64,000 bases of DNA. It comes from Tamarix chinensis (taxonomy: Eukaryota; Streptophyta; Magnoliopsida; Caryophyllales; Tamaricaceae). This document shows positions 22,751-34,400 of the stretch, piece after piece (position 1 is the stretch's first letter; every line of letters begins with the position of its first letter). The DNA lies in assembly GCA_030549775.1 (NCBI GenBank), contig CM060180.1:85697172-85761171 (forward strand). The letters are read 5' to 3'. The notes under the pieces were generated by a model that was given only the letters and a program-made list of their open reading frames with translations, searched no databases and had not been told where the DNA came from. A program made the translations under genes and the position numbers.

Positions 22751-23596
22751 TGATGTAGGTGCATTTAGTGCATCTAATGTTTCTCATATTTCTAATGATT
22801 CTCCAGTTAAGGAAGAACTATCTTTCTTAATAATGGAGCCAATCATTTTAAATGTTCTTGATAATATGTCTATACTTGGTATTGAAAACGATTCAAGATA
22901 TTATTGCATGTATATTACATATTTGCAAGGAGAAGACGTTAACACACATAAAGAGACTTAAAGTGTACAATAATTCAAAGCATACAAGGCTATGGCATAC
23001 ATGAGATGACACTACAACAATATATAGTGATGTTATCATTAGTTATATTAAACTTGTTGTAAACCCTAAGTGTATTTTATGTAAGCTAGGGTTTTGTTGA
23101 ATTTTCATGTATATACCATAGTTGATTGTGAGGCTTTGTAATGTTAGTCATTAATATCATTTAGATGATGATATTATGAGTAAGTTTAGGTATTATATGG
23201 GCTTAATTCAAGTGATTTAAGGCAGCTTGAATTAAGAGACATAACCGACAGGTTTAAGCCCATTATGCTGATTAAATGCCTATATATAGCCTAACTTGTA
23301 CACGCATACAAATGAATGGAAGAATAGAAATTTTAATCATAGAAATCTTGAGATTTTCTTGCATTTTATCCTCCCTTTTTGGAGTCCTATCTAGCTTGAA
23401 GAACTAACTGGGGTACTCTTCAGTCTAGCCCTCCAAATGTGCCTTCAACCTTCAAATAAACAACAACCTTCAAACCTACAACCTTCTTTGAGTTTAACCT
23501 TCTTAAACTGAAGTGTTTCTTGAAAATTGAACCTACCAACGTAAATAGAAATTGATGATAGATCCTGTTCATTTCCCTTCCCTTTGATTCACATTA
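22751..23596 (+). repeat. 5' LTR of the Ty3/gypsy element
   Basis: Starts TGATGTAGG and ends CACATTA (the paired LTR ends CACATCA). A TATA-like CTATATATAG lies at about 23279-23288. It aligns end to end, at equal length, with 25747-26592. Confidence 0.92.
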
Positions 23597-23601
23597 AATT
23601 T

Positions 23602-23613
23602 TGGTATCAAAGC
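23602..23613 (+). promoter_or_regulatory. primer-binding site of the Ty3/gypsy element
   Basis: TGGTATCAAAGC, six bases after the 5' LTR end, matches the usual plant initiator-methionine tRNA primer site (TGGTATCAGAGC) with one change. Confidence 0.85.
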
Positions 23614-24029
23614 TCCCAAATCCATTGCATATTTGCGTGGATGTAAGATCTTGTAAATTCTTGCTATTGCATGCAAGAAACCACCGACCCAGCCATCTTC
23701 AACCATTTCTTGCTTCTTGATTTCATTCTTGAATCTTCAATGAGCTCTTGATTGAAGGTTTTAAATCTTGAAACAATCTTGTTGAATATATACGCATCCT
23801 CAACGAGAGAAGATCATCTACTTCTCTTCGACGCCATCTTCCCTCCTTTCCTTCTTTCGATCTTCAACCAGTTTCCTTCTTAACTTCCAGCCATTACCTT
23901 TAATTCTGCCAATCCTTTCCTTTTCCTTTGCTTTCCCCATTTATCCATTTTTCCATTAGGATATCTTTCCACTTCTACTTTCTCTACGTATCATATTAAC
24001 CAAGGATAAACCTCCCTAGCATTCCTGGA

Positions 24030-25375
24030 GCTAGTGAAGCAATGGTTAAGAAAATTGGTTTAGAGACTACTAATCATCCTAAATCCTATTCTTTATGATG
24101 GCTAAACAAAGATAAAGTAGCTAAAGTAAACAAAAGAACCCTAATCATATTTTGCATTAGAGACTACCATGATGAAGTTCTATGTGATGTTTTGCCCATG
24201 GATGCTTGTGGTTTACTTTTAGGAAGATCATGGCAATATGATAGAAAAACAACTCATGATGGAGTAAATAATGAATATGTGGTGAAAAAGGAAAAAAAAA
24301 AGTGTATAGATTGATGCCTTCTTTATGTGATCATATGCCTTTGAGTGATAACAAAAAGAGATTATTTTTACATGAAAAGGCTATGGAAAAATGCATAGAA
24401 AAAGAAGGAAATGTCTATGCTTTAGTTGCTAAATATTGTAAACTTGGGGAGAAACAAATTGAAAATCCTAATCTAACTAAGCTACATGATGACTATCATG
24501 ATGTATTTCCTGATGACTTACCTCCTAGATTACCACCTAAAAGAGGTATAGAACATGTTATAGATCTTATTCCTGGAATGCCTCTTCCAAATAAACCCAT
24601 TTATAGATGTAACCCAGAGGAAGCCAAGGAATTACAAAAACAAATCCAATAGCTTATGGATAAAGGATTTGTGAGAGAAAGTATGAGTCCTTGTAGTGTT
24701 CCTGCTTTACTAGTGCCTAAAAAAGATGGTACTTGGTGTATGTGTATAGATTCAAAGGCAGTCAACAACATTACTATCAAATATTATTTTCCTATGCCTA
24801 GGTTAGATGATATGCTAGACGAACTTTATGGTGCACAATTATTTTCCAAAATTGATTTAAGAAGTGGTTATCATCAACTAAGGATTAGAGATGGAGATGA
24901 GTGGAAAACTACTTTTAAAACTAAATATGGTCTCTATGAGTGGATGGTTATGCCTTTTGGGTTATGTAATGCACCTATATCATTTATGAGACTTAGGAAT
25001 GAAGTTCTCCGACCTTTCCTTGGTGATTTTATTGTTATATATTTGGATGATATTCTTGTGTGTAGTAAAAATGAATATGATCACCTAGTGCATTTGAGAA
25101 AATTATTTGATAAGCTAAGGAAAGCTAAACTTTATGGAAAACTTGAGAAATGTGACTTTATGCTTCCAAGTATAGTTTTCCTAGGCTATATTATTAGTGG
25201 TGAGGGAATTAAAGTGGATCCTAATAAGATTAGAGCTATACAAGAATGGCCTGTCCCTAGAAATATTCATAATATGAGGAGTTTTCATGGGTTAGCTAGT
25301 TTTTATAGAAGATTCATTAAGGATTTTTCTACTATAGCTACACCTATTACACAACTCATGAAAAACGGTAAATTA
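24030..25375 (+). pseudogene. Ty3/gypsy pol remnant: end of protease, reverse transcriptase
   Basis: The first part retains the end of the aspartic protease region, with the family segment MDACGLLLGRSWQYD near 24200-24240; the catalytic aspartate part is gone. After a stop codon at 24650-24652 a frame of about 240 codons carries the reverse transcriptase. It includes [24 protein letters not shown], the active-site YLDD near 25050, and [11 protein letters not shown]...DPNKI, followed by an [12 protein letters not shown] connection. Similarity then ends abruptly near 25375, just after the start of the RNase H region, at a deletion junction. The stop codon and the deletion make it non-functional. 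I describe the breaks only and do not rebuild the protein. Confidence 0.92.
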
Positions 25376-25379
25376 CAAA

Positions 25380-25746
25380 ATTATGAAGCCGAGGATATAG
25401 TCAAATTCTTTCAACAGCCTCATCAAAAAATAAAAACTAATATTAAAAAAGTTAATGCCAAGTATAAAGCTCAAGCGAATAAGCATAGAAACCCATAGGT
25501 ATTTTCTCCTGATGACTTAGGTTGGTTACATTTGCATAAAGAAAGATTTTCTAATTTATGTAAAAATAAACTAATGCCAAGAGCTGATGGACCTTTTAAA
25601 ATACTAAGAAATTTTGGGGATAATGTTTATGAACTTGAACTTCCGAATCATTATGATGGAATTTCAAGAACTTTTAATATTGGTGATTTGTCTTCTTATT
25701 ATACTGATGATAATTGGAGGACAAATTCTTCTCAACTTAGGAAGAA
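25380..25746 (+). pseudogene. Ty3/gypsy integrase C-terminal remnant
   Basis: After the deletion junction the frame continues as the region following the integrase core. [17 protein letters not shown] basic stretch is followed by a stop at 25496-25498, then LHKERFSNLCKNKLMPRADG, family-typical for the integrase C-terminal segment (HLRKERFP...KL.PR.DGPFKV), and a FNIGDLSSY end. The HHCC and DDE parts are missing. No chromodomain is visible before the polypurine tract. Confidence 0.88.
25737..25746 (+). promoter_or_regulatory. polypurine tract before the 3' LTR
   Basis: TTAGGAAGAA directly precedes TGATG, the LTR start, and fits the second-strand primer position. Confidence 0.65.
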
Positions 25747-26592
25747 TGATGCATGTGCATCTAGTGCATCTAATGATTCTCATATTTCTAATGATTCTCC
25801 ATGTAAGGAAGAATTAGCTTTCTTAATAATGGAGCCAATCATTTTAAATGTTCTTGATAATATGTTTATGCTTGGTATTGAAAACGATTCAAGATATTCT
25901 TGCAGGTATATTACATATTTGTAAGGAGAAGACGTTAACATACATAAAGAGAATTAAAGTGTACAAGCATTCAAAGCATACAAGGCTATAGCATACATGG
26001 GATGACACTACAACAAGATATAGTGATATTATCATTAGTTATATTAAACTTGTTGTAAACCTTAAGTGTATTTTATGTAAGCTAGGGTTTTGTTGAATTT
26101 TCATGTATGTACCATAGTTGATTGTGAGGCTTTGTAATGTTAGTCATTAATATCATTTAGATGATGATATTATGATTAAGTTTAGGTATTATATGGGCTT
26201 AATTCAAGTGAGTTAAGGTAGCTTGAATTAAGAGACATAACCGGCTGGTTTAAGCCCATTATGATGGTTAAATGTCTATGTATGGCCTAACTTGTACACG
26301 CATGGAAATGAATGGAAGAACAAAAATTTTAATCACAGAAATCTCGAGCTTTGCTTGCATTTTGTCCTCCTTTTTTGGATTCCTATCTAGCTTGAAGAAC
26401 TGCCCTGGGTACTCTTCATTCTAGCCCTTCAAACATGCCTTCAACCTTTGAATAAACAACAAACTTCAAACCTGCAACCTTCTTTGAGTTGAACCTTCTT
26501 AAACCGAAGTGTTTCTTGCGAATTCAACCTACCAATGTAAATAGCAATTGATGATATATCCTATTCGTTTCCATTCCCTTTGATTCACATCA
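25747..26592 (+). repeat. 3' LTR of the Ty3/gypsy element
   Basis: Starts TGATGCATG, ends CACATCA, 846 bases. The TATA-like site of the 5' LTR is altered here (CTATGTATGG). An open frame from the integrase remnant runs into it but has no known meaning. Confidence 0.92.
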
Positions 26593-27099
26593 ATGCTCTT
26601 GACCACTAGTATAGCCGGTGGACTAGATATTACTCTACAAGACAGCACACGCCTAACCACTATCATAGCTAGTGGACCAAAAAATTATCCTCACTGGACC
26701 TAGCTCAATAATCTTTTACTTTAAGTAATTAGTACCTTATTCATGTCTTATTCAAAGGTCCATTTATTTAATTCGAGGGAAGGAAAAAGGTTACGAATCT
26801 AGAGACACCAAGATATACTAGCCATAAAATCAAGCATTACATATCAAGGATTATGGCATACACAAAACCCTAACACGTACTTCAAACATATCTAACACAA
26901 ATTTCCATGCATACTTACAAACCAGGCACCTCTTACATAATTATGAGATAAACACTACATCACACCCTTAATTATCCATCCAACCCTATGTTATGTCCCA
27001 CTCTTATAAGATTCACTGACTTAACGAATACCCTTATCTTATTATTCACTATTACTTATGACTGATTATGAAACTCACTTAATCCATTGACATGTGAAA

Positions 27100-27800
27100 C
27101 ATAAGTTACCGAGTTACCCTTGTCATCTTTATAAAATTACTGAAATATCCCTTGCTTATAAAATTACTAAGTCATCCCTTTTTTTTGCCAAATTACTATA
27201 TTACCTTTCATGTTGCATAATTACCAAAATGCCCCTTACATGTGTTAGATTACCAAATTATCCTCCATACTTATTAAATTCATCAAATTACCCTTTTGGT
27301 TGGCTAAATTACCAAATTGCCCTTCTTCATTATTATAATTACCATTTTACCCTTTTTACTTACAAAACTACCAATTTACCCTTTCTTTATGCTAAATTAC
27401 CAAAATACCCTTTCTCCTTTATTAAATTACCATTTTACCCCTTTACTTTATAAAATTACCATAATACCCTTTCCTTTATGCCAAATTACCAAAATGCCCT
27501 TCTCCTTTATTAAATTACCATCTTACCCCTTTACAAAATTATCATAATACCCTTCCTTTATACCAAATTGCCATTTTATCCTTTTACTTTACATGATTAC
27601 CAAAATACCCTTCCTTTACACCAAATTACCATTTTACCCTTTTACTTTACATAAATACCAAAATACCCTTCCTTTATACCAAATTACCAAAATACCCTTC
27701 TCCTTTATTTTACCCTCCTTACTTATCTATTTATCGTTTTACCCCCTTTTACTCTTATAATTTATCATTTTGCCCTTATTATACCACTTTTACCAAAATA
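27100..27800 (+). repeat. 28-31-bp TTACCAAAATACCC array of A3
   Basis: About 24 imperfect units of the type AAATTACCAAAATACCC followed by TTCYTTTAT alternate with units reading ACCATTTTACCC. The same block occurs once per 146 bp in A1 and again as a short-period array in A4 (56455-57240). Confidence 0.88.
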
Positions 27801-28499
27801 TCCTCACTAAATAAAATAATGGTATACATGTTCCATACACGTCATCCAACTCCATCAACTATTACTGTTTAACATTAACATATATTAGCACCTACCACAC
27901 ATACTTATTTAGGCCATGCTTTCACACACGAGAATTTACTAGAATGCCCCTAGGGCTTACATTAAAATTATCTATGCAACAAATGGCCACATTAGCATAT
28001 CATACTATACATATGTATTTAACATTGTCATTAATAACAAGGCTCCTTCATTTAAACATTATTTTCACACATGGCACATAAATTATCATGCTTTTCTTTT
28101 CACCAACCAACATATGCCACTAAACACCTTATATTTAACAACAAATATCATGCATATAAATATATTAAAACCCTAATATGATAGCATAAGTATATCTATA
28201 TGTTTTAATAGGGTATAACAGTTACCTTATTTCCAACAAAAATTAAACCTTTCTAGTACCCTCGGTTAAAGGTTTGAGCTTTGATTAGTAAAAATCAATA
28301 CCTAAAAATAATATCAATATTTATCATATTAGAAGTACAAAAATCAAAGGAACAAACCTTTATCAAACTTAATTAAATACATACTATTATTAACCATCAT
28401 TATACCTCAGGATTAATCCAAAAATGGCTCAAATGAATGTAGAACTCATGCTCCATGAGCAGCCTGAGCTACATGTAGGTACGAAAGGGACAAAGGATT

Positions 28500-29700
28500 G
28501 AAAAGGGAGGTGTTTGGTTCATATGGGGCTTTGGGGGTTAATTAGGGGACTTGTGGAGGGGAGTTAGGGTAGTGGTTGAGTGCAGGGAGGGAGTAGGGGT
28601 GTAGATGGTGGTCAAGGGTTGGTGAGCGGTGGCTTAGGGTGGCAAAGGTGACAACTATAGGGCTGCGAAGTTGGATGCAAGGGTGGAAGAGGAGAAGAAG
28701 GAAAGGAAAAGAAGAAGATAAGGGATGGCTGTAGGGGGAGATTTCAGCCAAGGGGAGGATGTGGGTGGTAGAGGAGGTTGTTGGGGAGTGGATTGGTGGC
28801 TATGGTGGTGGTGTAGGGTGGAGGCCGAGAAGGAGAGGAAAGAAAAGAGAGGGAGGGAAGGAGGTTGCAGGGGCGTGTGGTGATGGGTGGTGCAAGGAGG
28901 TTGGTGAAGTGCCAGGGAGGTGGTGCTAGTGGTCAGTTGGGTGGCAAGGGCGGTGGTTGATGTCAGAGGAGAAAAAACAGGGGAGGAGGAGAAGAGGGAG
29001 AGAAGGAAGAAATATGGGGGATCTGCAGGAAAGAAGGAAGGAGCTCAGGGGAGGAAAATGGGTAGGGGAGAAGAAGAAAAAGAAGAGGGAGAGGAGAGGA
29101 GGTAGAGGCATTGGATAGGTGGTGGCAGGGGGTTTGTAGGTCAACGAGTGTAGGGTGGCATGGAGAGGGAAGGGATGAAAAGGAAAGAAAAGGCCGTGAG
29201 AGGGAGGCTGTGTTTGGCTCAAAAATGGAAGGGAAAGGGACGGGGGAGAGAGAGCAGGCTAAGGGGGAGGTAGGTGGTGGCATGCAACTGTGTAGGTTAC
29301 CATGGCGTGCAACACGATCGAAGAAGGAGAAGGAGGGAAGAGGGAGAAAAGAAAGAAAGGAGAGGTAGGTCGGCCAAGCAAGGGAAGAAAGAAAGGTCAG
29401 AGGGCCGGCCCACGCGCAAGGAGGGGGAGAGAAAAATTTAAGTTGGGTTGGCCTAACCGGGGGAAGAAAAGAAAGGAAAAAAAAGAAGGGGTGATGGGCT
29501 ATGGCGGTCACACAGGAAGTGGAGGAGAAAGGGAAAGAAGTAGGCCGATGGCCTAGTGCGAAGGGGGAGAAGGGAAGGAAGGAGGTCACAGCACAACGCG
29601 GAAGGAAGGTAGGCCGAGCGGCCTAAAGGAGAAAAGAAGAAAAGGAAAAGGAGGAAAAGAAAAAGGAAGAAAAAGGAGAAACATAAGGAAGAGGGAAAAG
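28500..29700 (+). repeat. purine-rich low-complexity block of A3
   Basis: The plus strand is almost entirely G and A, with GGTGG, GGAGGAG and AAGGAAAAGAAG runs and scattered TTGGCC/GGCCGAGCGGCC pieces. Because stop codons are rare in such DNA, long open frames appear on both strands. They translate to Pro/Ser/Leu-rich or Glu/Lys/Arg-rich repeats and are not genes. Equivalent blocks occur in A1 (11459-11950, 17800-18400), A2 (12361-13440, opposite strand) and A5 (62930-64000). Confidence 0.85.
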
Positions 29701-30043
29701 GAAAAATGGGAGAAAATAAAATTAAAATAATTTTTAAAATAAAGGTATTTAATATTTTTGATAGATAAATAAATTTAATAATTTAATTTATTAGAATTCA
29801 ATATATTGGTTTAAAAAGGAAAATTTTAGTAAAATATTGGTTTAGAAAATTATTTAAATAAAATGAGTATGATAAAATAATAAAAATATTTATTTTAATT
29901 TACTAAATATTCGTATCTATTTTATATACTCAAAAATATACAAAATTATTAAATTAAATAATTTTAAATATTAAATTATCCCAAATGAGGGTTGTTCATA
30001 AAATTATAGGTTTTAGATTATTTTTTTTGGGTATTATATGAAC

Positions 30044-30170
30044 TACCAGCCAGAAGAGATTAATGATGAGTGAGTTATCCACGTGGAGGTTATTTCAATG
30101 GGTGAGTTACCTATTTAGGGGGAGGCATGACGGATGATCTACCCATTGGCGGTTACGACCACCAGGTAAA
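30044..30170 (+). repeat. right part of the 31-33-bp host repeat
   Basis: Four imperfect units begin with GTGAACTACC, GTGAGTTATCC, GTGAGTTACC and GATGATCTACCC. They continue the units left of A3. Confidence 0.6.
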
Positions 30171-31179
30171 CCACTCACCAACGTCACTATTTCGCCCATG
30201 CCTTCCATTAATGTTGTTCGAAGCTCGGTTTAAATCCAAAATTACAACACATTTACTAATCTATGTTCGATCTATGTACAAAAACATAAATTTCAATCAA
30301 ATAACAACTAAAATAAGAAAAATGCAATAATCAAATATTGTATTTGTAGCTACTTCAAAAAATCATAAAAATTAACAAAAAAATATATGATGGAATCTTA
30401 CATACTTCTAGATGTAGAATATATTGAAATGTTAATTGAAGTCTGATTTCTTGAATTAATGGAAGATTTAAGAAGAATTGAGTGACTGTGTAAGGAGTTG
30501 AGAGAAGAGAAAAAAGAGAGAAAATGAGAAATGAATGGTAGAAAAATGAGAAGGATAAAATTAAAAAGGGTAAAAATTTTGGGGGATCTATGAATGTGTA
30601 TTTAGTAAAATGGGTGTGTGATGAGAGGTAAGATTGAAACAATGGGAGTCTAGTGGCTTGCATTGATAATCTAAAGAAGGTAAAATTGTGTTTGTAATAC
30701 ATCTAACAAAATTGATGTAACAGTCACTCCAAGTGTTATAATATTCAAACAGACAGTTTATTCAAATGAACTTCTTTATGCTAGGGTAATATAGATCAGT
30801 TTCTCTTATTTGCTTCATACACAAGCAATCAATATTCAATAATAGTCAACTTAGTATATGCTTATATTTTAAGAAGTATAAAACATAAACACTTGAAAAT
30901 ATTGACATATCAAAATGAAAATGAAAAAAGTAACTCAACAAGAAATGATGAGATTATACGACAATCATTATCATCCATGTGTTAAAAAGATTTACCAATT
31001 ACACCCGCATCTATTTCTCTAATTGTGATAGACCTACATGTTACTTACACAAACAAAAATAAAAATCTGCATATCACACATGGAAGCATAAAGTTAAAAA
31101 TAAAAGATAATGATACTTCCCTAAATTGGCATAATAAAATAAAACAATTTTACAATAATTCCCAAACAGATGTGGCAAA
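30171..31179. other. intergenic DNA 3' of the carboxylase gene, no gene seen
   Basis: AT-rich sequence without recognised motifs. A 115-codon frame on the minus strand (30355-30702) is rich in Phe, Leu and Ser and has no recognisable domain; I do not call it. Confidence 0.5.
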
Positions 31180-31404
31180 AAAAAAAGGCTTTACAGTCTG
31201 TAGCTTCAATAATATTTTAATAATGAGCTAATAACTATCATCTTGTATTATTTCAAGATGGGTAGATTTATGGAGACAACGAAATCATTCGCGTAAATGT
31301 AACTGCTACTGGTCCTCGAGAGAGCGGGAGGCAGGAAAAGCATCCGACGTGACCTTCCAAGAATCATCAGAATCTGGGTGCTATTTGATGCTTGAATAGT
31401 TCAC
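31180..31404 (-). terminator. 3' UTR and polyadenylation region of the carboxylase gene
   Basis: Downstream of the stop codon the minus strand runs about 150 bases of mixed sequence and then reads GAAATAATACAAG near 31245 and ATTAAAATATTATTGAAG near 31210, AATAAA-like signals of the loose plant type. The exact cleavage site cannot be read from sequence. Confidence 0.5.
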
Positions 31405-34400
31405 TCAAATGAGTACCTTTCGAAGTTCATCAACTAATTGTGTGCGAGCTGCTGGATCCACCTGCGTTTCAACTTGAAGTGTTTACTTCCATCCAACAAG
31501 AAAAGACCAAACATCTATGGTTACTAAATCAAGACAGCACATACCTTCTCTAGTAAGGCAGCGAGACCCTGAGGTAGCAACTTCAAGTCCAATGATGAAT
31601 TGCCAATCTTTGTCAACTGAATGAGTACCTTCTGGACCCGTAACTCCTCCAGCTTATGTTCGTAGCTGGCATGACTATCCTTCCACGTAAAGAAAGTATC
31701 ATCGTCAACCCAAGCATCATTGCTTCCCCTAGCAATGTCGGATTCTGAAAACCATTTCTTGATCAATTCCATGGCAGATTTATGAGACAAATCTTCACCA
31801 GCTGCATCTCGGACTGTCTTGATCAATGACTCCTCGGCAACTCTCCTCCTCAATCTCTTGTATAACACATGACGAGAATTCTTCCAGTCTAAAACCTGTT
31901 TAATAACCCCTTTAGCAGCCATCCTGAAGGATGTGTCATGTAGCTCCGCAAACCGGGTTGCTATTTGAGTGTATACAGGCAGAAGATGCTTCTCACGAGC
32001 TTTAATTTGTTGCTGGAGGGAATCCAAAGTTCCGTAAGCTCCACTAGTCCTGGCTTCTTGAAGTTTAGCCTTTAGATTGATAAGCTGTTGATCCAGCCTA
32101 CCCATGCACTCTTGTAATTCTTTGGTCCTGAACTTGATCTCGATCATTCCTTCTGGCTCCAGGACATTCCCCTTAGATGTCCTGTCTGCATACATCTCAA
32201 TGTATTCCGAATTAATTTTACTATCAACAACCACCCATGCCCCACCACGAAGCTCACCCATCATTGGGATGTACACGATCACGGGTTGTTTATATGTCCT
32301 AAGGTTCTCAACGATGGTTGATCCAGCCTGAAGTATGCCCTCAAAAAGGTCCCTCTGCCCACCAGAGAAACCTCTCCAGTTGGCAAGAATGAAGAGCGGC
32401 AGTTCTTCCCTGTTGAAATCCATCAGTGCTTGAGCAGTTTTAGTTGCAGAATCTGGAAACCATACCTGCCCAGCTTGGGGAACAATTCTCTCATGGGAAT
32501 CTAACTGACCAGGGTCCGCAGGGATAACTTGCATCACAGTTTGGGTCTCCACAGCAATTACTCCAACAGGTATTCCACCAAGCTTTGCTCTTCCAGTAAC
32601 AACAGTTCTTGCCCAGCCTTCAAGGGTTTCAATAAAACTATCCTTGTCAAAAATGCCTCCAAGCCATTTACCATCACCGTCTGCAGCGCCACATATAGCA
32701 GCACGGGGGTCACAAGAATTTTCAGGAAAGTACTCTACGGGCCTTTCTGGAGGATCCAACGTAGGTGAAATGGGAAGTGTTCCACCTGCATGTGGTGGAA
32801 CAAAGCTCAGCCATTTCAAAATGGCTGATATCCCTTCCAGATCATCTGAAACTGTGAGATGAGTCACGCCATTCGTCCCCATAATCTTTGGTCCCCCAAG
32901 TTGCATGTGTGAGCTGTAAACCTCACGACCAAGGAGTTTGTTTAGTGCAGAGAAACCAGTAAGGATAATAGGTTGATCCAGCCTCTGAATGCACCGCATT
33001 CCAAGACGAGCAAGATAAGCACCTATACCAACAGTCCTGCCGGTCACAAAAGTCAAGGTGAAGATTTCTTTATATGCCCTTGAATAAGCACCAGCAATGG
33101 CTCCACTGCCAGTTAAGTTCTCCACCCCCAATCCATCCTCCTTGCCAACTATTGTGTCTATCACCCATCTTGTTTCACCACTTTCCAATTTTAGTTCATG
33201 AGCAATAACAGATGACCTAATCCGGGAATGATCTTCAGGTGTCAAATACACGTACTGAAATCCGCGATCGGGGCTTGAATCATCATGCCAACCAACCTTA
33301 AAGCATGACTTTACTTCCTCAGCAATGCCAATCCGCGCCCCAGAATTAGCAGCTAGATAAATCAGAGGGAGTTTCTGAGCACAAGCAATGTCCGTGACAG
33401 CATGGAAAAAAGCATCTTCTCTTGGGCCAAAAGATCCAGCTCTGAAGGTGACATCATTAGCCAGTACTAAGATAGTCCTTCCATTGGGAAACTCAGGAGT
33501 AACCATTTCCATATTCCATGCTACCATGCCAACATCATTAAACCCTGGCTTCCGATCCACAGGAACAAGTGGCGTACCCCAGGTACCTTTTGGATCAGCA
33601 AACATCAGCTCTGTTACTTTAATAAGTTCTTTATCGGATCGTTTTCTGAAATCAAGAGAGTGAGATGCCCATGACTGTTTCAAAGCAGTCTCATATGCCT
33701 GCAAGATTATCAGTAACTAAGTCAAGCAACATGTCCTGGAGAAAAATGAGAAACTGGAAATTACCCCAGTAGCAACTAGGATAACCAAGCTTCTTTTGAA
33801 TAGAAGATCCAGACTTTGGCTAGCAGTTACCAGCACAGCGAAGAAAATAAAAACACACGTGTGCACTGACAAACAGAGCAAGGGAGGATACTGAGATGTA
33901 CCAGAGGGAAATCATAGCAATAAGTAGTGTTGCTTCTCCTGGCCAGAAGACGTTTGCGATCAAGGGTCCCCAGAGCCTGATATTGAGCATTCACGGGTAT
34001 GCCATGGAGGGCACCACAGGCAGAGATAGAATTGTATACCATCCTGTGCTCACTGCTATCCTCCAACTCTCGATAGACCTAGACCATCAATGAATAAAAG
34101 GAAAAGCTCAACAAAACCGGTTGTCTTTTTAAAGTCTTTATCACTCAACCTAGAAATCGTGCTAAAGATTAGTGGTTGCAAAACTGCCACATGTCCAATT
34201 TTCTCCGACTTCCACATGTCCAATATTCTCCAAGCAAGCTCATGATTATATTTATTAGGCTAAGAAATTGTTTTGATCCTGTCAGCTAAGTTGAAAGGAA
34301 TGGAGTTGCACGGAGCTCCTCATCATAACAATAATTATGGCTTATATGATTTTGAAGCACGGAACAGATAGACATTGTATCAGAAAAAGGAATGGAGTTG

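Larger units (their letters stand above)
22751..26592 (+). mobile_element. decayed Ty3/gypsy retrotransposon inserted in A3
   Basis: Two 846-base LTRs bound the element, which is flanked by ATACT (22746-22750) and ATGCT (26593-26597), a 5-bp duplication with one change. It interrupts the CCAC...GTGG repeats of A3. The internal part is only 2150 bases, far short of a complete Ty3/gypsy interior. Two large losses explain this: gag with the start of the protease, and the RNase H with most of the integrase. By eye the LTRs differ at roughly 7% of positions over the first 290 bases, so the insertion is old. It lacks the parts needed to move by itself. Confidence 0.93.
21762..30038 (+). mobile_element. 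A3: long LTR-like non-coding element with clear 5-bp duplication
   Basis: The left end is TGTAACGCCCCCAAAATTC and the right end GGGTATTATA, a decayed GGGTGTTACA. TGAAC stands on both sides (21757-21761 and 30039-30043), and the flanking tandem repeat reads through when the element is removed. Parts in order are a stem-loop (21863-21904), a CAGTACTATAGTAC palindrome (22181-22194), CCAC...GTGG repeats (22505-22750 and 26593-26710), a (TTACCAAAATACCC) array (27100-27800), a purine-rich block (28500-29700) and an AT-rich tail. Removing the Ty3 insert and its duplication leaves about 4.43 kb. No gene is supported inside; long frames in the purine block are low-complexity artefacts. It is best explained as a solo LTR of a long-LTR retrotransposon. 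Confidence 0.82.

Noticed and set aside
27094..27547. Frames of 119 and 76 codons rich in Lys, Leu, Pro and Tyr
   Set aside because: Direct translation of the TTACCAAAATACCC array of A3.
28926..29589. Long minus-strand frames of 98 and 208 codons, and plus-strand frames in the same place
   Set aside because: They lie in the purine-rich block of A3. The translations are Pro/Ser/Leu-rich or Glu/Lys/Arg-rich low complexity, as expected when one strand lacks T and few stops can form.
5351..30038. A elements as DNA transposons with terminal inverted repeats (TGTAACACC/GGTGTTACA)
   Set aside because: The inverted ends are suggestive, but 5-bp duplications, TG...CA limits and solo occurrence fit LTRs better. 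The alternative remains possible until an internal region is found.
33388..33663. 91-codon plus-strand frame
   Set aside because: Antisense shadow of the carboxyltransferase exon.
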